Shown: positions 36,107-48,796, numbered from the stretch's first letter. The stretch: 64,000 bases of DNA from Platanthera guangdongensis (GCA_039583875.1 CM077165.1:72404757-72468756), one strand, 5' to 3'. Numbers and translations are program-made. Notes: generated from the letters alone by a model not told the origin.

Positions 36107-37413
36107 ATGTCAGATCACCAACCAGCTGAGAACATTGCACCAAGTCCCAATGAAGATCCTCTCTGGGAGGCCTTTGAGCAATCGCGCCATGAGAATGCTC
36201 AACAATTCCAAGCAATCAACAAAATGCTCGCTGCAATCACGCAGTGACTAGACTCTCAACTAGTAACAGCTCCAGTTGCTCCAGCTGCTCCAATCAATCC
36301 AGCACCAACTTTGGGTCATCAACAAGCTTATCCTCCAGCTTGCCCGCCAGTCTATCCTCCTCCTTATACAGCAACCTTCCCTCAAGGTCCTGCAACTCCT
36401 CTGCGACCTCAAGATGAAGAACTTGCAGCTCGCCAAAACTTCTTCCGGGAAGCAGCCCGGGGAAGTCCTGCTAGATTTCTCAATTTTCAGGGAAGTCATC
36501 CCTACCCTGCAGCTCCTGCCTTTGTTCCTCCTGCAACAACTTTTCCTTTTTATCCTCCTGCTTCTTTTGCAGCTGCAGCTTATGCCCCCTTCTTTCCTTA
36601 TGATGTAGGAGATCGAGAAGAACCTTCTCCATTCACAGAGAATGTTTGCCATGAGCCAACTCCAGCTAACTTCAGAGAGCCCCGGTTGCCAATCTACACC
36701 GGAGAGACTGATCCAGTGAAGCACCTTCAAGATTTCGAATCAGCCGTTGCTCTCAAAACTCTGTCAGATGCAACAAAATGCAAGCTCCTTATCACCACCT
36801 TTGATGGGCAACTGAGGGACTGGTTCTATGGCCTCCGTCCTCACTCCATCACTTCCTTTGTTGATCTGCGAAGGGAGTTTCTTCTCAGATTCTCTACCTC
36901 AACCAAGAGAAAGGGCGGTCCTGAAGCCCTCTATGAGATCAAGCAGCGCAGTGATGAAACTTGGTCTCAATTCATTGATCGATTCCAAAGAGAGATTTTG
37001 GACATCGAAATTACTAATCAAGAAATGTACAGAGTGGCTCTTATCCACGGTCTTCGTGAAGGGCCTCTAAAATTCGAAGCTAATGTCCGTGCTCCAAGAA
37101 CATACCAAGAGTGGATTGCTTTAGCCAACTCATACATCCGAGGTGAAAAGAGCAACCCAGGCTTCGTCTCCAAGCTCTTATCAGAGAAAGATCCTTTTCA
37201 TAAGTATCCTCCGAGGTCTCCTCGCAATCGTTTTCCAGCTCACTCAAGAAACGAGAGAAGGTTCCAACGCCTCCGATACTCCTTCCCGAGCCGTCAACAT
37301 GCTCAAGACCCATTGCTACCACTAGCTTCTTCTCAAACAACAGCAGTTCAGCAGCAAGACAGTGACTTGCATGAGTCTGATCTCGACGTGGCCATACAAG
37401 AAGTAATCCAAAT
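36107..37413 (+). pseudogene. gag: O gag, N-terminal and capsid part (split by element D)
   Basis: This encodes the structural Gag of O, which would form the virus-like particle. The ATG at 36107 opens a frame that meets a TGA at codon 47 (36245-36247) and then continues unbroken in the same frame. A Pro/Ala-rich stretch is followed by a retrotransposon Gag core (PF03732-type by eye) at about residues 180-345, with GETDPVKHLQDFE, the Trp of LRDWFYGL and a DRFQRE stretch. The frame is interrupted at 37413, where D inserted (TSD caaat, 37409-37413). Taking out D and one TSD copy restores the frame into 59959. The tail of about six residues encoded beyond 37413 comes from D's LTR, not from O. 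O can only have moved with pol functions supplied by another element. Confidence 0.8.
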
Positions 37414-39492
37414 TGAAAGATATGGTACCTAAACACCTAGAGGGGGGGGGGGGGGGTGAATAGGTGACATAATCCTTTTTAAACTTAAATGGCAGCAATC
37501 AGTTATATCACAGAATACTAACTATTATCACAGCACAGCACAACATACACAGTGGTTTATAGTGGTTCCCCAAGATATGGGTACATCCACTTTCCCCCTT
37601 CGCCTATCTAGAAGTGTACTAGATTCGGCCAAACTCCTCCACTGTCTCAGAACCCAAATTGGTTCCTACACCTCAGGCCCAAAGCCTTACAACTCAGCTT
37701 TATCCCAAAGCCTACACTCAGCCACAAAGGCCTACACTCAGCCACCCAGGCCTACACTCAGCCAATCAAGGCCTACACTCAGAGATAACAATCTCCTACA
37801 CTCAGGCCCTCAAGCCCTACCCTCAGCCTTTATAAATACAGGCTTACAATTCACTCAGATCCAAAGGATCCTACAAGATAAAAATGTATTACAAAATAGT
37901 AACTCAACAACTCAGAAATAAAAGAGGGGAGTTGAGAGTTTCTTGATGAGTTCTTGGAAGAACTCAGCTGGATTCAATCTGACTTAGCTTTCTTCAAAGC
38001 TTCTTGAGTAGAACTGAATAAGACTGAATCCTCCTGCAGTAGTTCCTTGACCTCTGCCACTTAAGATCCAGAATGAATCTGAATCCTTCTTCTCAGCCTA
38101 GTTCCAGAGGCTGATTTCTTGGATGGAGCCCTCTCTCTCCAACTTCTTAGATCTGCACTTGGACTGCAAGATCTTCTTGATTTGATACTCTGTGTACCAC
38201 TTTGATGACTTGTTCTTCAACAATGTGATCCACTTGTTAATCATCAACCACTCAGTTTCTGTAAACTGTAGGTGCCTATTTATAGGCCTTCTTCATGGTA
38301 ACCGGCTGGTCCGGTCCATAACTGACTTCTGACATCTCTGACAGGTGCTGTAGACCGGCTGGAACGGCAGCTGTCAAGTCATCCAGTCATTTTTTGAAAA
38401 TCTCTAACTGTCTGATAGTGTCGAGACTTTCTGTCTTTAAGTGTCGACACTTATAGTCCAAGTGTCGACACATGCTGTGTAAGTGTCGACACAAGTCTAC
38501 AAGGTGTCGACACAACTTCTTGTATGTCTCGACACAGATTCTTCTTCATGTGTCGACACTGAAATTGTGTGTCGACACAAGTACTTGTTCTTCTAGCTTT
38601 TGCTGAATTCTTCTAAGTGTCGACACATCACCTTTGTGTCGACACAACTTCTTGTGTTGAATCTGTTAAGTGTCGACACTGCTTCTTGGTGTCGACACAT
38701 AGTCTTCTATGTTGATACTTGCTGAGTGTCGACACAGCTCCTCGTGTCGACACTTGATTCTTCTGTTGAGACTTCAGCTGAGTGTCGACACATTCCTTTA
38801 GTGTCGACACTTGTACTTAGAATATTTTGGAGATAATTCTGCCCTTTGCTAAGTGTCGACACAGCTCCTTGTGTCGACACTTTCTTCAAGTGTTGAGTCT
38901 TCAGCTGTGTGTCGACACATTGTTCTGGGTGTCGACACATACTTCAAATGCTGACTCTTCTGTTGAGTGTCGACACATTGTGCTGGGTGTCGACACTTGA
39001 TTCAAGTGCTGACTCTTCTGCTTAGTGTCGACACATTGTGTTGAGTGTCGACACTTGTACTTAGTCTCTGCAGACTTTTGCTGAGTGTCGACACAGCTCC
39101 AAGTGTCGACACTTTCTGGTGTAGACTCAGCTTCACTGGGTGTCGACACAGCTCCTTGTGTCGACACTTTCTGTCTACACTTTTCTTCACTGAGTGTCGA
39201 CACAGCTCCAAGTGTCGACACTTTCTGTCTGGTGTCGACTCTGCATCCCAGGTGTCGACACAATGACTCCAAGTGTCGACACTGCTTGTCTGGGTGTCGA
39301 CACAAGCTTTCTTGAGTGTCGACACTTTCCCTCTGGGTGTCGACACATGGACTTAGAAACTTTTTTGCTTCAGTCCAGCAAATACTTAACCTGCACAAGT
39401 AAACTCAACATACATCAAATACATTATGATGTATATCATTGAGTTGGGTGAGGCTTCTTCAAATCAGGTACATTTAACCAATGTACCCAACA
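37414..39492 (-). repeat. D 3' LTR
   Basis: A 2079-bp LTR. In element sense: TGTTGGGTACATTGG, the TGTCGACA array, TATAAATA (38277-38284), CCTACACTCAG-type repeats, and a 15-nt C run (G at 37442-37456 on plus). It resembles A's LTR but is clearly diverged from it. Confidence 0.93.
38417..39351. repeat. TGTCGACA palindrome array in D 3' LTR
   Basis: I count about 33 perfect TGTCGACA octamers in roughly 0.9 kb, mostly in pairs 18-20 bp apart (for example TGTCGACACAGCTCCAAG then TGTCGACA). Pairs are spaced about 50-70 bp apart by GTTGAGTCTTCTGCTGAG-like spacers. The array ends about 130 bp upstream of the TATA box in element sense. Cys-Arg-His and Val-Asp-Thr frames on both strands are artefacts of it. 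The 5' LTR copy is at 58877-59811. Confidence 0.93.
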
Positions 39493-39792
39493 ATCTCCCC
39501 CTATTTGGAGAAGTCATAACCCTTAGTCAATGATATACATCATTCATAATTAAAAATTACAAAATGATGTAAAGCAGGATAAAGTATAGCAGGGTAAAAA
39601 TAACATGTATAAATCACACATGTATACACATACATCAACACAGAACAATTAAGAAATAGATACATTCACAGAACAATCATGAAATATATTGATCACATAT
39701 TGTTCTAACATTTGTCTTATACATTCTCAGTAGTTCACAAAAATGTGTTACATTCAAAAGATTACAAAATAATCTTCAAGTAAATTCTTAAT
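39493..39792 (-). other. D polypurine tract and 3' untranslated region
   Basis: The purine tract at 39493-39508 is identical in core to A's. AT-rich non-coding sequence separates it from the extra-ORF stop at 39793. Confidence 0.85.
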
Positions 39793-41683
39793 CTATTTCT
39801 GGTCAGGTTCCTTGATAACTATTCCCTTGCCAGCTTGAACTTGAGCTTTGACAGGGGCATCAACAGTTTCAGCATCAGCAGGCTTCTTGCCTTTTAGATC
39901 TTTCTTTTTGAGTTCTTCTGCCTTGATCTTCTGTCTCTCAAAATAGTGATATGGCTTTGGAAAGTACTTGCTAGGCTCCACTGCAGTAGGAGGTAGCTTT
40001 CCCATCTTTGCCTTCCTTCTATATTGAACTATTGCTTCCTGCCTGATCTCATGTTTTCTCCATTCTGCTTCAGAAAACCATTTGTTCCTGTCATGAGTAT
40101 TGTCTTTGGCAGCTTTCCAGGCAGTTAATATTATATTCCTAGAGGTAGGGCTCCACTGTTCAAAGTCTGGCCTTTGTTCTGCTTGTTCCCTAAACCTCTT
40201 CTTAGACAACCTTGTCTCTTCTTCTTTTTGTAGAGCTTCTTCTTCTTTCTGAAGAGCTGCTTGCATAGCTTCAGTCATAGGCTGAACCACTTTATCCAGA
40301 ATAACATTAGACTTCCCTTCAGTTGGGCTATACATCTGATGAACATCAGCTTGCACCATGTCAAAATCTGGTGGAGGATAGATCACTTGAGCTACCTCTG
40401 GTTGCTCACCTCCAAGATATGCAGTTTGAATTCCAGATTCTGCAACATTGTCATCATCACAGAGGGGAGGATAGCGCAATGTAGCTCTGATGGAATTTGA
40501 TATCCACTTAGCATGGTCAGAGCTTGTCTTGACTAACACTCTCTCCCCCTTTATGACTTCTATAGCCATATGGTCTCTGACATCATCCTTTTGAAATCTG
40601 ATTTGACTATCCAAGTATCTGATTCCATCTTTAAAGTATGGTTTAATCTTTTGAAGTTGTTCTGATATGGCTTTCTGTGAGGCTTGGATTGCAGTCTTTA
40701 CAGCAGTAATTTCTTCTTGAAAGACTTTATCAAATTCAGCTTTAGCAGCAGTAGAAGTAGAAGTAGAAGGTTCAGCAGCCTTGTTCTTTAACTCAGTGAC
40801 AATAGTCATTATGTGAGCAGTCAAGTTGTCATTCATCCTTAACTGATTTTCAATAACATATCCTTGTTTCAATGCTATGTCATCCACTTGTTCTTTGATC
40901 TTCTCTTGGTGTGTTGCCAAATACACCACTGCATTTCCAACTTTGTGGAAGCATTCATTCATCTCTTTCTTGTTAAGGTTCATTTCAAACCTTATAGACT
41001 TTATATCTTGGGCAAGATCAAACTGCAAAGTTTTGTGCCCTTCATCTACATAAGCCTCTATAGCTTTTCTCTGTTCATCCAGTGTTATCTGCATTGCAAT
41101 CATTAATGCACTATAATCAATAGTTGGAGCTTGTTGAATTATAGGCTGTGGGGCTATAGATTGCAGAGCTTTCTTATAACTCTGGCTTCTCCTTTTAAAG
41201 ACATACAATTTCTTCTTATTTGCCCTAGCACTCTCCTCATCTTCAGAGGCAGAAGTGCTGGCTATGTCAACCCTATCCTTAGGGCTTTGAGGTCTGTCAG
41301 CTTGCACATCAGGTGCCTTCTTAGTTTCTGGCCTTAAAGGCTCTTCCAGAACTTGTACTTGCTCCCCCTCAACAGCAGCATGATCTTTTTCAGCAGCATC
41401 CTTGTCCATGTCAAAATCTGCTTGATCTAGATTGAGAAATAAATCTTCCATGGTGTAGTCAGGGGGTGAAGAAGCTGGAGACATTCTTTGCTCTTCAACT
41501 ACTGGATCAGGAATCTCTTCTTGTACAGCAGATGTGTCTTCTATAACAACATCTGGAGCTTGACTATGCAGCTGAGTGTGCTGAGGAACATCAGACAAAT
41601 CAGCATCTTCTTTAAGATATTCTAAAGTATTTAGGTCAGTGAGTACCTCTTGTATGATGGTGGTGGCTTGCTCACTATCCAGT
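39793..41683 (-). CDS. D extra ORF, C-terminal two thirds (cut by F)
   Basis: This continues in frame from 51101 once F and one TSD copy are removed; the combined ORF was about 939 codons with no break. This part begins in an acidic region (DSEQATTIIQEV) and contains SASEDEESARANKKKLYVFKRRSQ, an acidic patch followed by a possible nuclear localisation signal. A long helical, coiled-coil-prone stretch follows (QGYVIENQLRMNDNLTAH, KTAIQASQKAISEQLQKIK), then YPPPDFDMV, a Lys/Glu-rich helix (ALQKEEEALQKEEETRLSKK) and a basic tail. No transmembrane segment or protease, nuclease or helicase motif is visible. The product is unknown; RNA or chromatin binding is possible from composition only. Confidence 0.8.
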
Positions 41684-43967
41684 TGTAACACCCCCTATCC
41701 GTCGCATAGTATATAGCAGTAGGTCCGGCCGGGGCCCGACGCCATATACCACAGACAGACCGGGTGGTTACGTATGGAAACCATCCAACCAATCTCAACG
41801 TCCTACACAGAGCATTCTAGCGGAAGCAGTTTATAAAAGTTGTAAACAAGAACCCAGCATAGGAGCACGAATGTCCACTAATACCAAAAGGAATGTTATT
41901 ACAAAAATACCCAAAATCGGCCTTAAGGCCTTACAAAGTGTTTCACTTGTAAATTACATGATTTACAAACCACGGCACGCAGGCCGGTCATACATGAACA
42001 AAACAGAAACATTTCCACTTGGGCCTTCGAGGGCCAGCTTCGCAAAAAGGGCTTTAGCCCGCTATTGACCGCTTGGTCCAGCTGCACCTGCAAGCAACAA
42101 ACCACCGCACGGTGGCAAAACAAGGCAACGGTCAGCAATGCTGACCAAATTATAACGATCCCGCCCCCAACTCGGGGCGGCGATGCTCCTTCCCTGCATT
42201 TCATTAGCATAAGCGAGCCATATAAATAACCATAGCCATTTCATCACAGACGTTGGCTCGTACGGCCTCATGTCCCGTGCACTCAGGGCACATTCTCGGT
42301 GAACCAGTCGATGTCACGTCAATTAAAGCCATTGACATTCCGGACTCACCACCGCCACTTAGACGGCCTCTTCCTGGCCTGGGTCACGACAGTTTAAGCC
42401 ATTGACTGCCGAAGACCCTCATCTATGCCAACGGCTAGTGCCACGTAACCTTAGGTCTCTCTAACCCGAACGACATAGAGCGGGTACGGTTCCATCTAAC
42501 CCGTGCTCACATCGCAACGACAATTTAAGCCATTTGCGCGGGTCAAACTTCCGCCGAGTCCCATTCTACCGCAAGTCACATAACCCCGTTATGTTCAAGT
42601 TGGCACTCATGCCACCAAGTTGGCAAGATCTCGTATCCGCCCAGTTTTCCGGGTGCACCTTTGGGTTAGTCCCCAAGGCTCCCTGCTGCAATCTACCGCG
42701 TATAAAACCCGAAAAACAAACCATAGCACGGAGTCTTCTCCAGCCTTATGCAATGCAACATCACCGATCCAGACTAACATGTCCGTGTAGGCTTCACACA
42801 TCATGCCTATGTCCGTTCTCGCACACGGACGCTACACCACGGGGACTTTACATATCTACCAGAAGGAACGCCTCCAACTTTCCGCAAACTCGCGAGAGCG
42901 GGCTTCCTATGCTAAGAAAGAGAGCTATTCATGCTCAAGATGAGGATCGTTACCCTTGCGTTCCTCTTTGGCGCCATCGGAAAGTAATCGGATGGAAATG
43001 ACCGCACTAGCATTGCCTCCACGGATCCGGAGTCGGCTTGCGATTCGGAGCTCCGAAGCTCCTCCAATGGCGGATCTAGCTCTTCTTCTTCTTGCCTTAG
43101 CTCTCCTCTCTTCAAGGATTTAGAAAGAGAACAAGTGAAGAAAAGTGAGGTTTTCCAAGTCAACTCACGGGTATATCCCTTCAGGAACATCCCCCAGCCG
43201 TCGGATCTCAACCTAAGGAAACGAACGGCTTTGATTCGGGGCTGAAATGCCCAATCTGGACCGAACACGGCCTGGCACACGCCCGTGTCCAGGGCCATGT
43301 GCCGCATTCGCCGTCAAAATCGAATCTCCTGGAACCTCACACGGGTATCGAACACGCCCGTGTTCGAGCTGACACGCCCGTGTTCCACGTGACACGGCCG
43401 TGTAGCCGGCTGTGTACCCCATGATTTCCCCCCATTTTCAACCCGAGCACTGCACGGGTTCTAGGACACGCCCGTGTCCTTGCCCGTGTCACATTGACAC
43501 GCCTGGACCCCAGGCCGTGTACACGGGACATTACGTCGAGGGAAGAACGATGACTTGATGACACGGCCTTGGACACGCCCGTGTCCTAGGCCGTGTTCCT
43601 GTCTCGACGATCGTCGAGTGAATCTCGACGACTCCCCGGGACTATCGTCGACACGGGTCGACACGCCCTGCGACACGCCCGTGTCGCAGGGCGTGTGCCC
43701 ATTCTCGACGAATCGTCGAGTATAACTCGACGACTTCACGGCTAAGTGTCGACACGGGTCGACACGCCCTGCGACACGCCCGTGTCGCAGGCCGTGTGCC
43801 CATTCTCGACGAATCGTCGAGTATAACTCGACGACTTCGCGGCTAAGTGTCGACACACGCTTGACACGCCCTGGGACACGCCCGTGTCCCAGGCCGTGTG
43901 CCTTCTGCCAGAACCCAAACTGGCCCAAAACGTCCCCCTTTGCTCCTTCGAGTTTCAGGGCGTTACA
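41684..43967 (-). repeat. F 3' LTR
   Basis: A 2284-bp LTR. In element sense: TGTAACGCCC start, an ACACGGGCGTGT/CACGGCC inverted array (43902 to 43264) with a roughly 110-bp tandem unit containing CGACGAATCGTCGAG, a CT-rich leader, the MAPKR start codon (42977), then about 1.3 kb to GGGGGTGTTACA. I see no convincing TATA box before the leader. Confidence 0.92.
43264..43902. repeat. ACACGCCCGTGT inverted-repeat array in F LTR
   Basis: GACACGCCCGTGTC, CACGGCC/GGCCGTG and CTCGACGA...TCGTCGAG palindromes recur throughout. They are partly arranged as tandem units of about 110 bp (near 43646-43740 and 43757-43856). The copy in the 5' LTR is at 50397-51037. Alternating near-palindromes give plus and minus frames rich in GLGHGRV; these are not genes. 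Confidence 0.87.
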
Positions 43968-46900
43968 ACTCTCCCCCTCTTAAAAGAATTTCGCCCACGA
44001 AATTAAATAAAGGAAAGACATGTACAAAACCAAAATTTGTACCTGAGCGGAACAACTCCGGATATTCGTCAAGCATAGTCTGCTCTCTCTCCCAGGAGAG
44101 CTCCTCACGACCGCAATTGTCCCACCGGACCTTGACCATCCTGATCTCTTTATTGCGTAGCCGCTTGACCTCCGAGTCCTCAATCCGCACGGGCTTGACC
44201 TTTGTCGTTAGCCCACTTTCCACCGGCACTTGATCAACCGCGATCACTTGCGTAGGCTCTTGCACCGCCTTCCGAAGCACCGAAATGTGGAATACATCAT
44301 GTAAACCACTTAGCTCCACTGAAAGCTTCAACCTATAGGCTGCTTCGCCAACTCGCTCCAGAACCTCAAACGGTCCAAGGTACCTCGGGCTTAGCTTTTT
44401 CAATCGCCGCACCCGCGAGACACCCTTGAACGGCTTGATCTTTAAGTATACATAATCGCCCACAGCGAACTCCACGTTCCTGTGTTTGGCATTATAGTAC
44501 TTTGCTTGCCGGTCCTGAGCAATAAGCAACCTCTCCCGAATGGTTCTCACCAAAGAAGTAGCACCCTCTACTTTCGATCGCTTATACAACTTTGACTCAC
44601 CCGTTTCTAACCAAGACAACGGCGTGCGACATTTTCTACCATATAGGGCCTCGAAGGGCGCCATCTGAATACTCGCTTGGTAGCTGTTGTTGTATGCGAA
44701 CTCCACCAAATAAAGGTGGTCTTCCCATTGCTTTCCAAAATCCAAGACACACATGCGAAGCATGTCTTCCATGGTTCTATTGACCCTCTCGGTCTGCCCA
44801 TCCGTTTGCGGATGGAAGGCTGTGCTAAACTTCAGCTTTGTTCCCAACATTTGCTGCACCAGCCTCCAATCATTGGACGTGAACCGCCCATCTCGGTCAC
44901 TCACGATGCTGCGGGGCACACCATGAAGCCGTACTATATTATCCACATAAAGCTTTGCCAGCTTCTCCACCGGATCGTCCTTCCTATGGGGAATAAAATG
45001 CGACACCTTCGTTAATCGATCAACAACCACCCAAATGGCGTCGTTCCCCTTTTGTGACCTTGGCAAACCGTGCACAAAGTCCATAGAGATGTCGTCAAAT
45101 TTCCACTCTGGAATAGGCAAGGACTTAAGAAATCCTCCCGGCTTTTGGCACTCCGCCTTTATCAAGGCGCAGGTTTGGCACTTCGCTACGTATAGCGCCA
45201 CATCTTTTTTCAAACCCGGCCACCAAAACAGTTTCTTCACATCGCGGTACATCTTCGTGCTCCCCGGGTGAATCGAGTACTTGGTATGGTGCGCCTCGTA
45301 CAACAACTCCACCCGTAAATTGCCCACACTTGGGACGCACAGACGACCGTCTTTCCAAAGTAATCCGTCCTCCACGACGAATTGGGAATTTAACCCATCC
45401 AGGGCCTCTATCATGAACTGCTTCATATGAGCATCCATATCCAAAGCCTGCCGAATCCGATCAGCCAGGCCATATTGGACTTCAGTCCAATTCAGCACTG
45501 CTTCAGCACTTGATTGTCTGTCCACACAAACAATCTCCAACGCCTCCAACTCCTGCACCAACCGCTCATCATGCACCGATAGCCAATTGGCTTGAGCTGG
45601 GGCTCGGCGACTCAACGCGTCCGCAACCGCATTCCCTTTGCCAGGCACGTAGTGGATCTTGAATGTATAGTCCCCCAGGAACTCCATCCATCTACGTTGC
45701 CGCATATTCAGATCCTTCTGATCTATTAGATACTTTAGGCTCTTATGATCGGTGTAGATATCAATCTTCACACCGTACAAATAGTGTCTCCACAGCTTCA
45801 AGGCAAAAATCACGGCCGCCAACTCCAAGTCATGGACCGGATAATTCCTCTCGTGCACTTTTAGCTGTCTTGAGCCATAAGCTATCACGCTTCCGTGCTG
45901 CAGTAGCACGCAACCTAAACCGCTGCCTGAAGCATCGCTATATATCTCATAGCCTTCGGTTCCATATGGCGAACTCAGCACAGGCGCCGTGGTCAACCGA
46001 CACTTCAATTCCTCAAAAGCTCGCGCGCACTCCGGCGTCCAAACGAACTTATGCTCCTTCCTCGTCAAAGTAGTGAGAGGTAGCGCTATTCGCGAGAAGT
46101 TCTCTACGAAGCGCCTATAATAACCGGCAAGCCCCAAAAAGCTCCGGACTTCTGCTACCATAGCAAGCTCAGGCCACTCCCGTATCGCAACAATCTTCGC
46201 CGGATCCACAGCAATACCCTCTCCACTCACTATATGCCCGAGGAACGCCACTGAGGATAGCCAAAACTCGCATTTCGAGAACTTGGCATACAACTGATTT
46301 CTCCTTAGCGTCTCCAACACCAAATGAAGATGCTTGAAGTGATCTTCCTCACTTTGCGAGTACACCAAAATATCGTCGATGAAGACGATCACGAAATGGT
46401 CCAAGTACTCCCTGAACGTCCTGTTCATCAAATCCATGAATACTGACGGTGCATTAGTCAGCCCAAACGGCATGACCGTAAACTCATAATGCCCGTATCT
46501 CGTACTAAACGCTGTCTTCGGGATATCACTCTCCCTTATCCGCAGCTGATAGTACCCAGCCTTGAGATCCAACTTCGAGTACACCGTCGACCCGACTAAC
46601 TGATCAAAGAGATCATCAATCCCGGGGATCGGGTACTTGTTCTTCTCCGTCAGCTTGTTTAGCTCCCGATAATCTATACATAACCTCAAGCTTCCGTCCT
46701 TCTTCTTAACAAAGAGGACCGGTGCGCTCCAAGGCGAAGAACTCGGGCGCACATACCCTTGCTCCAACAACTCTTGCAGTTGAACTTTCAGCTCCGCCAT
46801 TTCCTTAGGCGCTAGCCGATACGGAGATCGTGACACAGGCTTTGCACCTGGCACTAGCTCGATCGTAAAATCTATCTCCCGCTGAGGCGGGGCTCCAGGA

Positions 46901-48555
46901 AGATCTGCGGGGAACACATCAGGGTATTCCGATACCACTGAAATACAATCCAACGCGGGCTTCGGCTTTGCAACCTCCACTAGTGTAAAGAATAGTTCTG
47001 CACCAGCACGAACCGCCTTCACCACCTGAAGAGCAGACATCAATGTCTTGCTCGGCCCCTTTAAGCCCGTAAAAGTCGTCTCACGACTCGCTCCCAGCTT
47101 GACTTCCTTGCTACCGCAATCTATATGGGCCTGCTGCTCCGAGAGCCAGTCCATGCCAAATATGACGTCGAACTCCACTAACGGAAGTAAAGACGCTCGC
47201 AGGTCGAACTCCTTCTCCCCAATACGAATCTTAACATCGCAGATCCTATCCGCTCGCATCGAACACCCATTGGGCAACAACACATCCAACTTATCCTTCG
47301 CCATCGAGGAAGGGACCCCGATGCGTAATATAAAGCCTTCGGACAAGAAGGAGTGTGAGGCTCCCGTATCGAAGAGTGTTCGTGCCGGATTTTCACAAAT
47401 CAATACAAATCCTGTCACCACATCAGCTTGTTTAATGGCCTCCTGTTGGCCAAGATTGTAGACCCTTGGTTGGGTCGGAGCATAATGGGATGCGGTCGAC
47501 TCCGCCGCCTTTCCCTTCTCTTCATAAGTAGCTCCCGTCTTCCTCTCGGACTTAGGACGTCCGCTCCAACAATCACGGGCGAAATGCCCCGTCTTTCCAC
47601 ATGTAAAGCACGCGCTCGGGGTCCGACTCGTAGTCGCCCCAGAAGCACCAGAAGGAGCTGGACTCGAAGTCCTATGCTTCTTGAAAGCCCTCCGATAGCC
47701 GGACTTTGAAGTAGTCGGCACTCTGAACTCAGATTTCTTTTCACCCAAGCTTTTCTTCGCTTGCACGCTCTTCATGTCCTTCTCCAAGGACCGAGCAGTA
47801 TTGACCAAGGTTAAGAAACCCTGCGTCATCGGCCCTGAGAGTAGCAACCTCAACTCGTCTCTCAAACCTTCGTAGAATCGATTAGTCTTGCGCTCCTCAT
47901 CCATGATGGTGGAGCTAGCATATCGACTTAGCCGAGTAAACTCGTGGAGATATTCATCCACGCTTCTCTCGCCCTGAACCAACTTCAGGAACTCATTCTC
48001 CATCGAAATCCTCTGAGTAGAAGGGAGGTATCTTGCTAAGAACAATCCCGAGAACTCTTCCATCGGAACGTCTATCAATTGTCTACCTCTCAAATGATGC
48101 AGCTCCAATCCTTCCCACCACATCCTCGCTTCACCGTCCAGCAGGAACATAGCGATGGTGGTCATTTTCCACTCCTCCGTCTCCGTCGCCGTCATGACTC
48201 TCTTCACCCTAGAGAGCTAGTCTTCAGCCTGAGATGGGGTTCCCAACCCCGAGAATAACGGAGGGTTAAAGCTCATTACATGCTTTAGCTGCCTCTCAGT
48301 TGCCCTCCTTGGCACTACCGGTTCTACAACCACTTGCTCCACCCTCCTCGGCTCAGCCTCTTGCAGAGGTTCTTGCTCCATCACGGGAGCGGGCTGCTGC
48401 GCTTGCCTTCCAGGCTGCGCATTAATCACGGCCAACACCGCTTCAGCCACCAAACGTATATTTTCAGCCGACAGAGGTGTTGCAGGAGCAATATCCGGTG
48501 CACTACTATCCTCAGAAACTCGGCGTTCTGACGGCCCAACACCACTTCTGGTCAC
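43963..48555 (-). pseudogene. gag-pol: F gag-pol polyprotein with chromodomain (one nonsense codon)
   Basis: One frame of about 1530 codons, interrupted only by a TAG near 48214 (Trp to stop). From the restart at 48207: Gag capsid ([32 protein letters not shown]), CCHC knuckle [14 protein letters not shown] (about 200), protease [12 protein letters not shown] (about 285), RT ([20 protein letters not shown]), RNase H ([24 protein letters not shown]), integrase ([15 protein letters not shown]...[29 protein letters not shown]), then [12 protein letters not shown] and a chromodomain-like [18 protein letters not shown]. Chromodomains direct integration to heterochromatin. The frame at 48555 begins with GTG right after a TAG and has no ATG for about 60 codons, so the true start is probably a spliced exon in the LTR. 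Confidence 0.88.
43968..43990 (-). other. F polypurine tract, inside the reading frame
   Basis: AAGAGGGGGAGAGT in element sense, immediately before the LTR. The gag-pol frame runs through it, and its TAA (43963-43965) is formed by the first bases of the LTR (TG|TAA). Confidence 0.85.
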
Positions 48556-48767
48556 CTATAGTGGTACAAAACACCGTTAAGCGACCAAATTGTATTGCAA
48601 ACAACAATTATAGGAACACGCAGGTTCCTCAAACACGAGTATTTTCATTCCTAAGTGGACATTCATGGGTTCGTTTACCATTATAACGATGACGCACGTA
48701 ATGTGCTCACCACCCCTTAAAAAGAATTCGCCCACGAATTCAGTTTAATCCCGACCAAAACCAGTAG
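48556..48767 (-). other. F 5' leader with acceptor-like site before gag
   Basis: Short non-coding sequence between PBS and gag. In sense, its end reads TTTTGTACCACTATAG, giving an AG at 48556-48557 exactly where the ATG-less gag frame begins. The pyrimidine tract is modest. It is the proposed 3' splice site. Confidence 0.5.
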
Positions 48768-48796
48768 CCCAGGATCGAAACCTGGCTCTGATACCA
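48768..48796 (-). other. F primer-binding site (initiator Met tRNA, 29-nt match)
   Basis: The plus strand matches the last 29 nt of plant initiator tRNA-Met as I know it, CCA included, covering the acceptor strand and T arm. Usual primer sites match about 12-18 nt. The LTR begins three bases to the right. Confidence 0.85.

Noticed and set aside
38417..39351. Regular short repeats with spacers resembling a CRISPR array
   Set aside because: Repeat length is 8-10 bp, spacing is uneven, spacers are related to each other, and the context is a plant LTR.
38628..39442. Open frames on both strands rich in CRH, VDT and VST residues (also at 1550-2103, 34319-34872, 59089-59903)
   Set aside because: They are six-frame readings of the TGTCGACA array; the residues simply repeat the octamer and no domain is present.
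42213..42224. TATAAATA-like motif in F's LTR (plus strand)
   Set aside because: In element sense it lies far downstream of the array and leader and reads TATTTATA; it does not fit as the promoter for the MAPKR exon.
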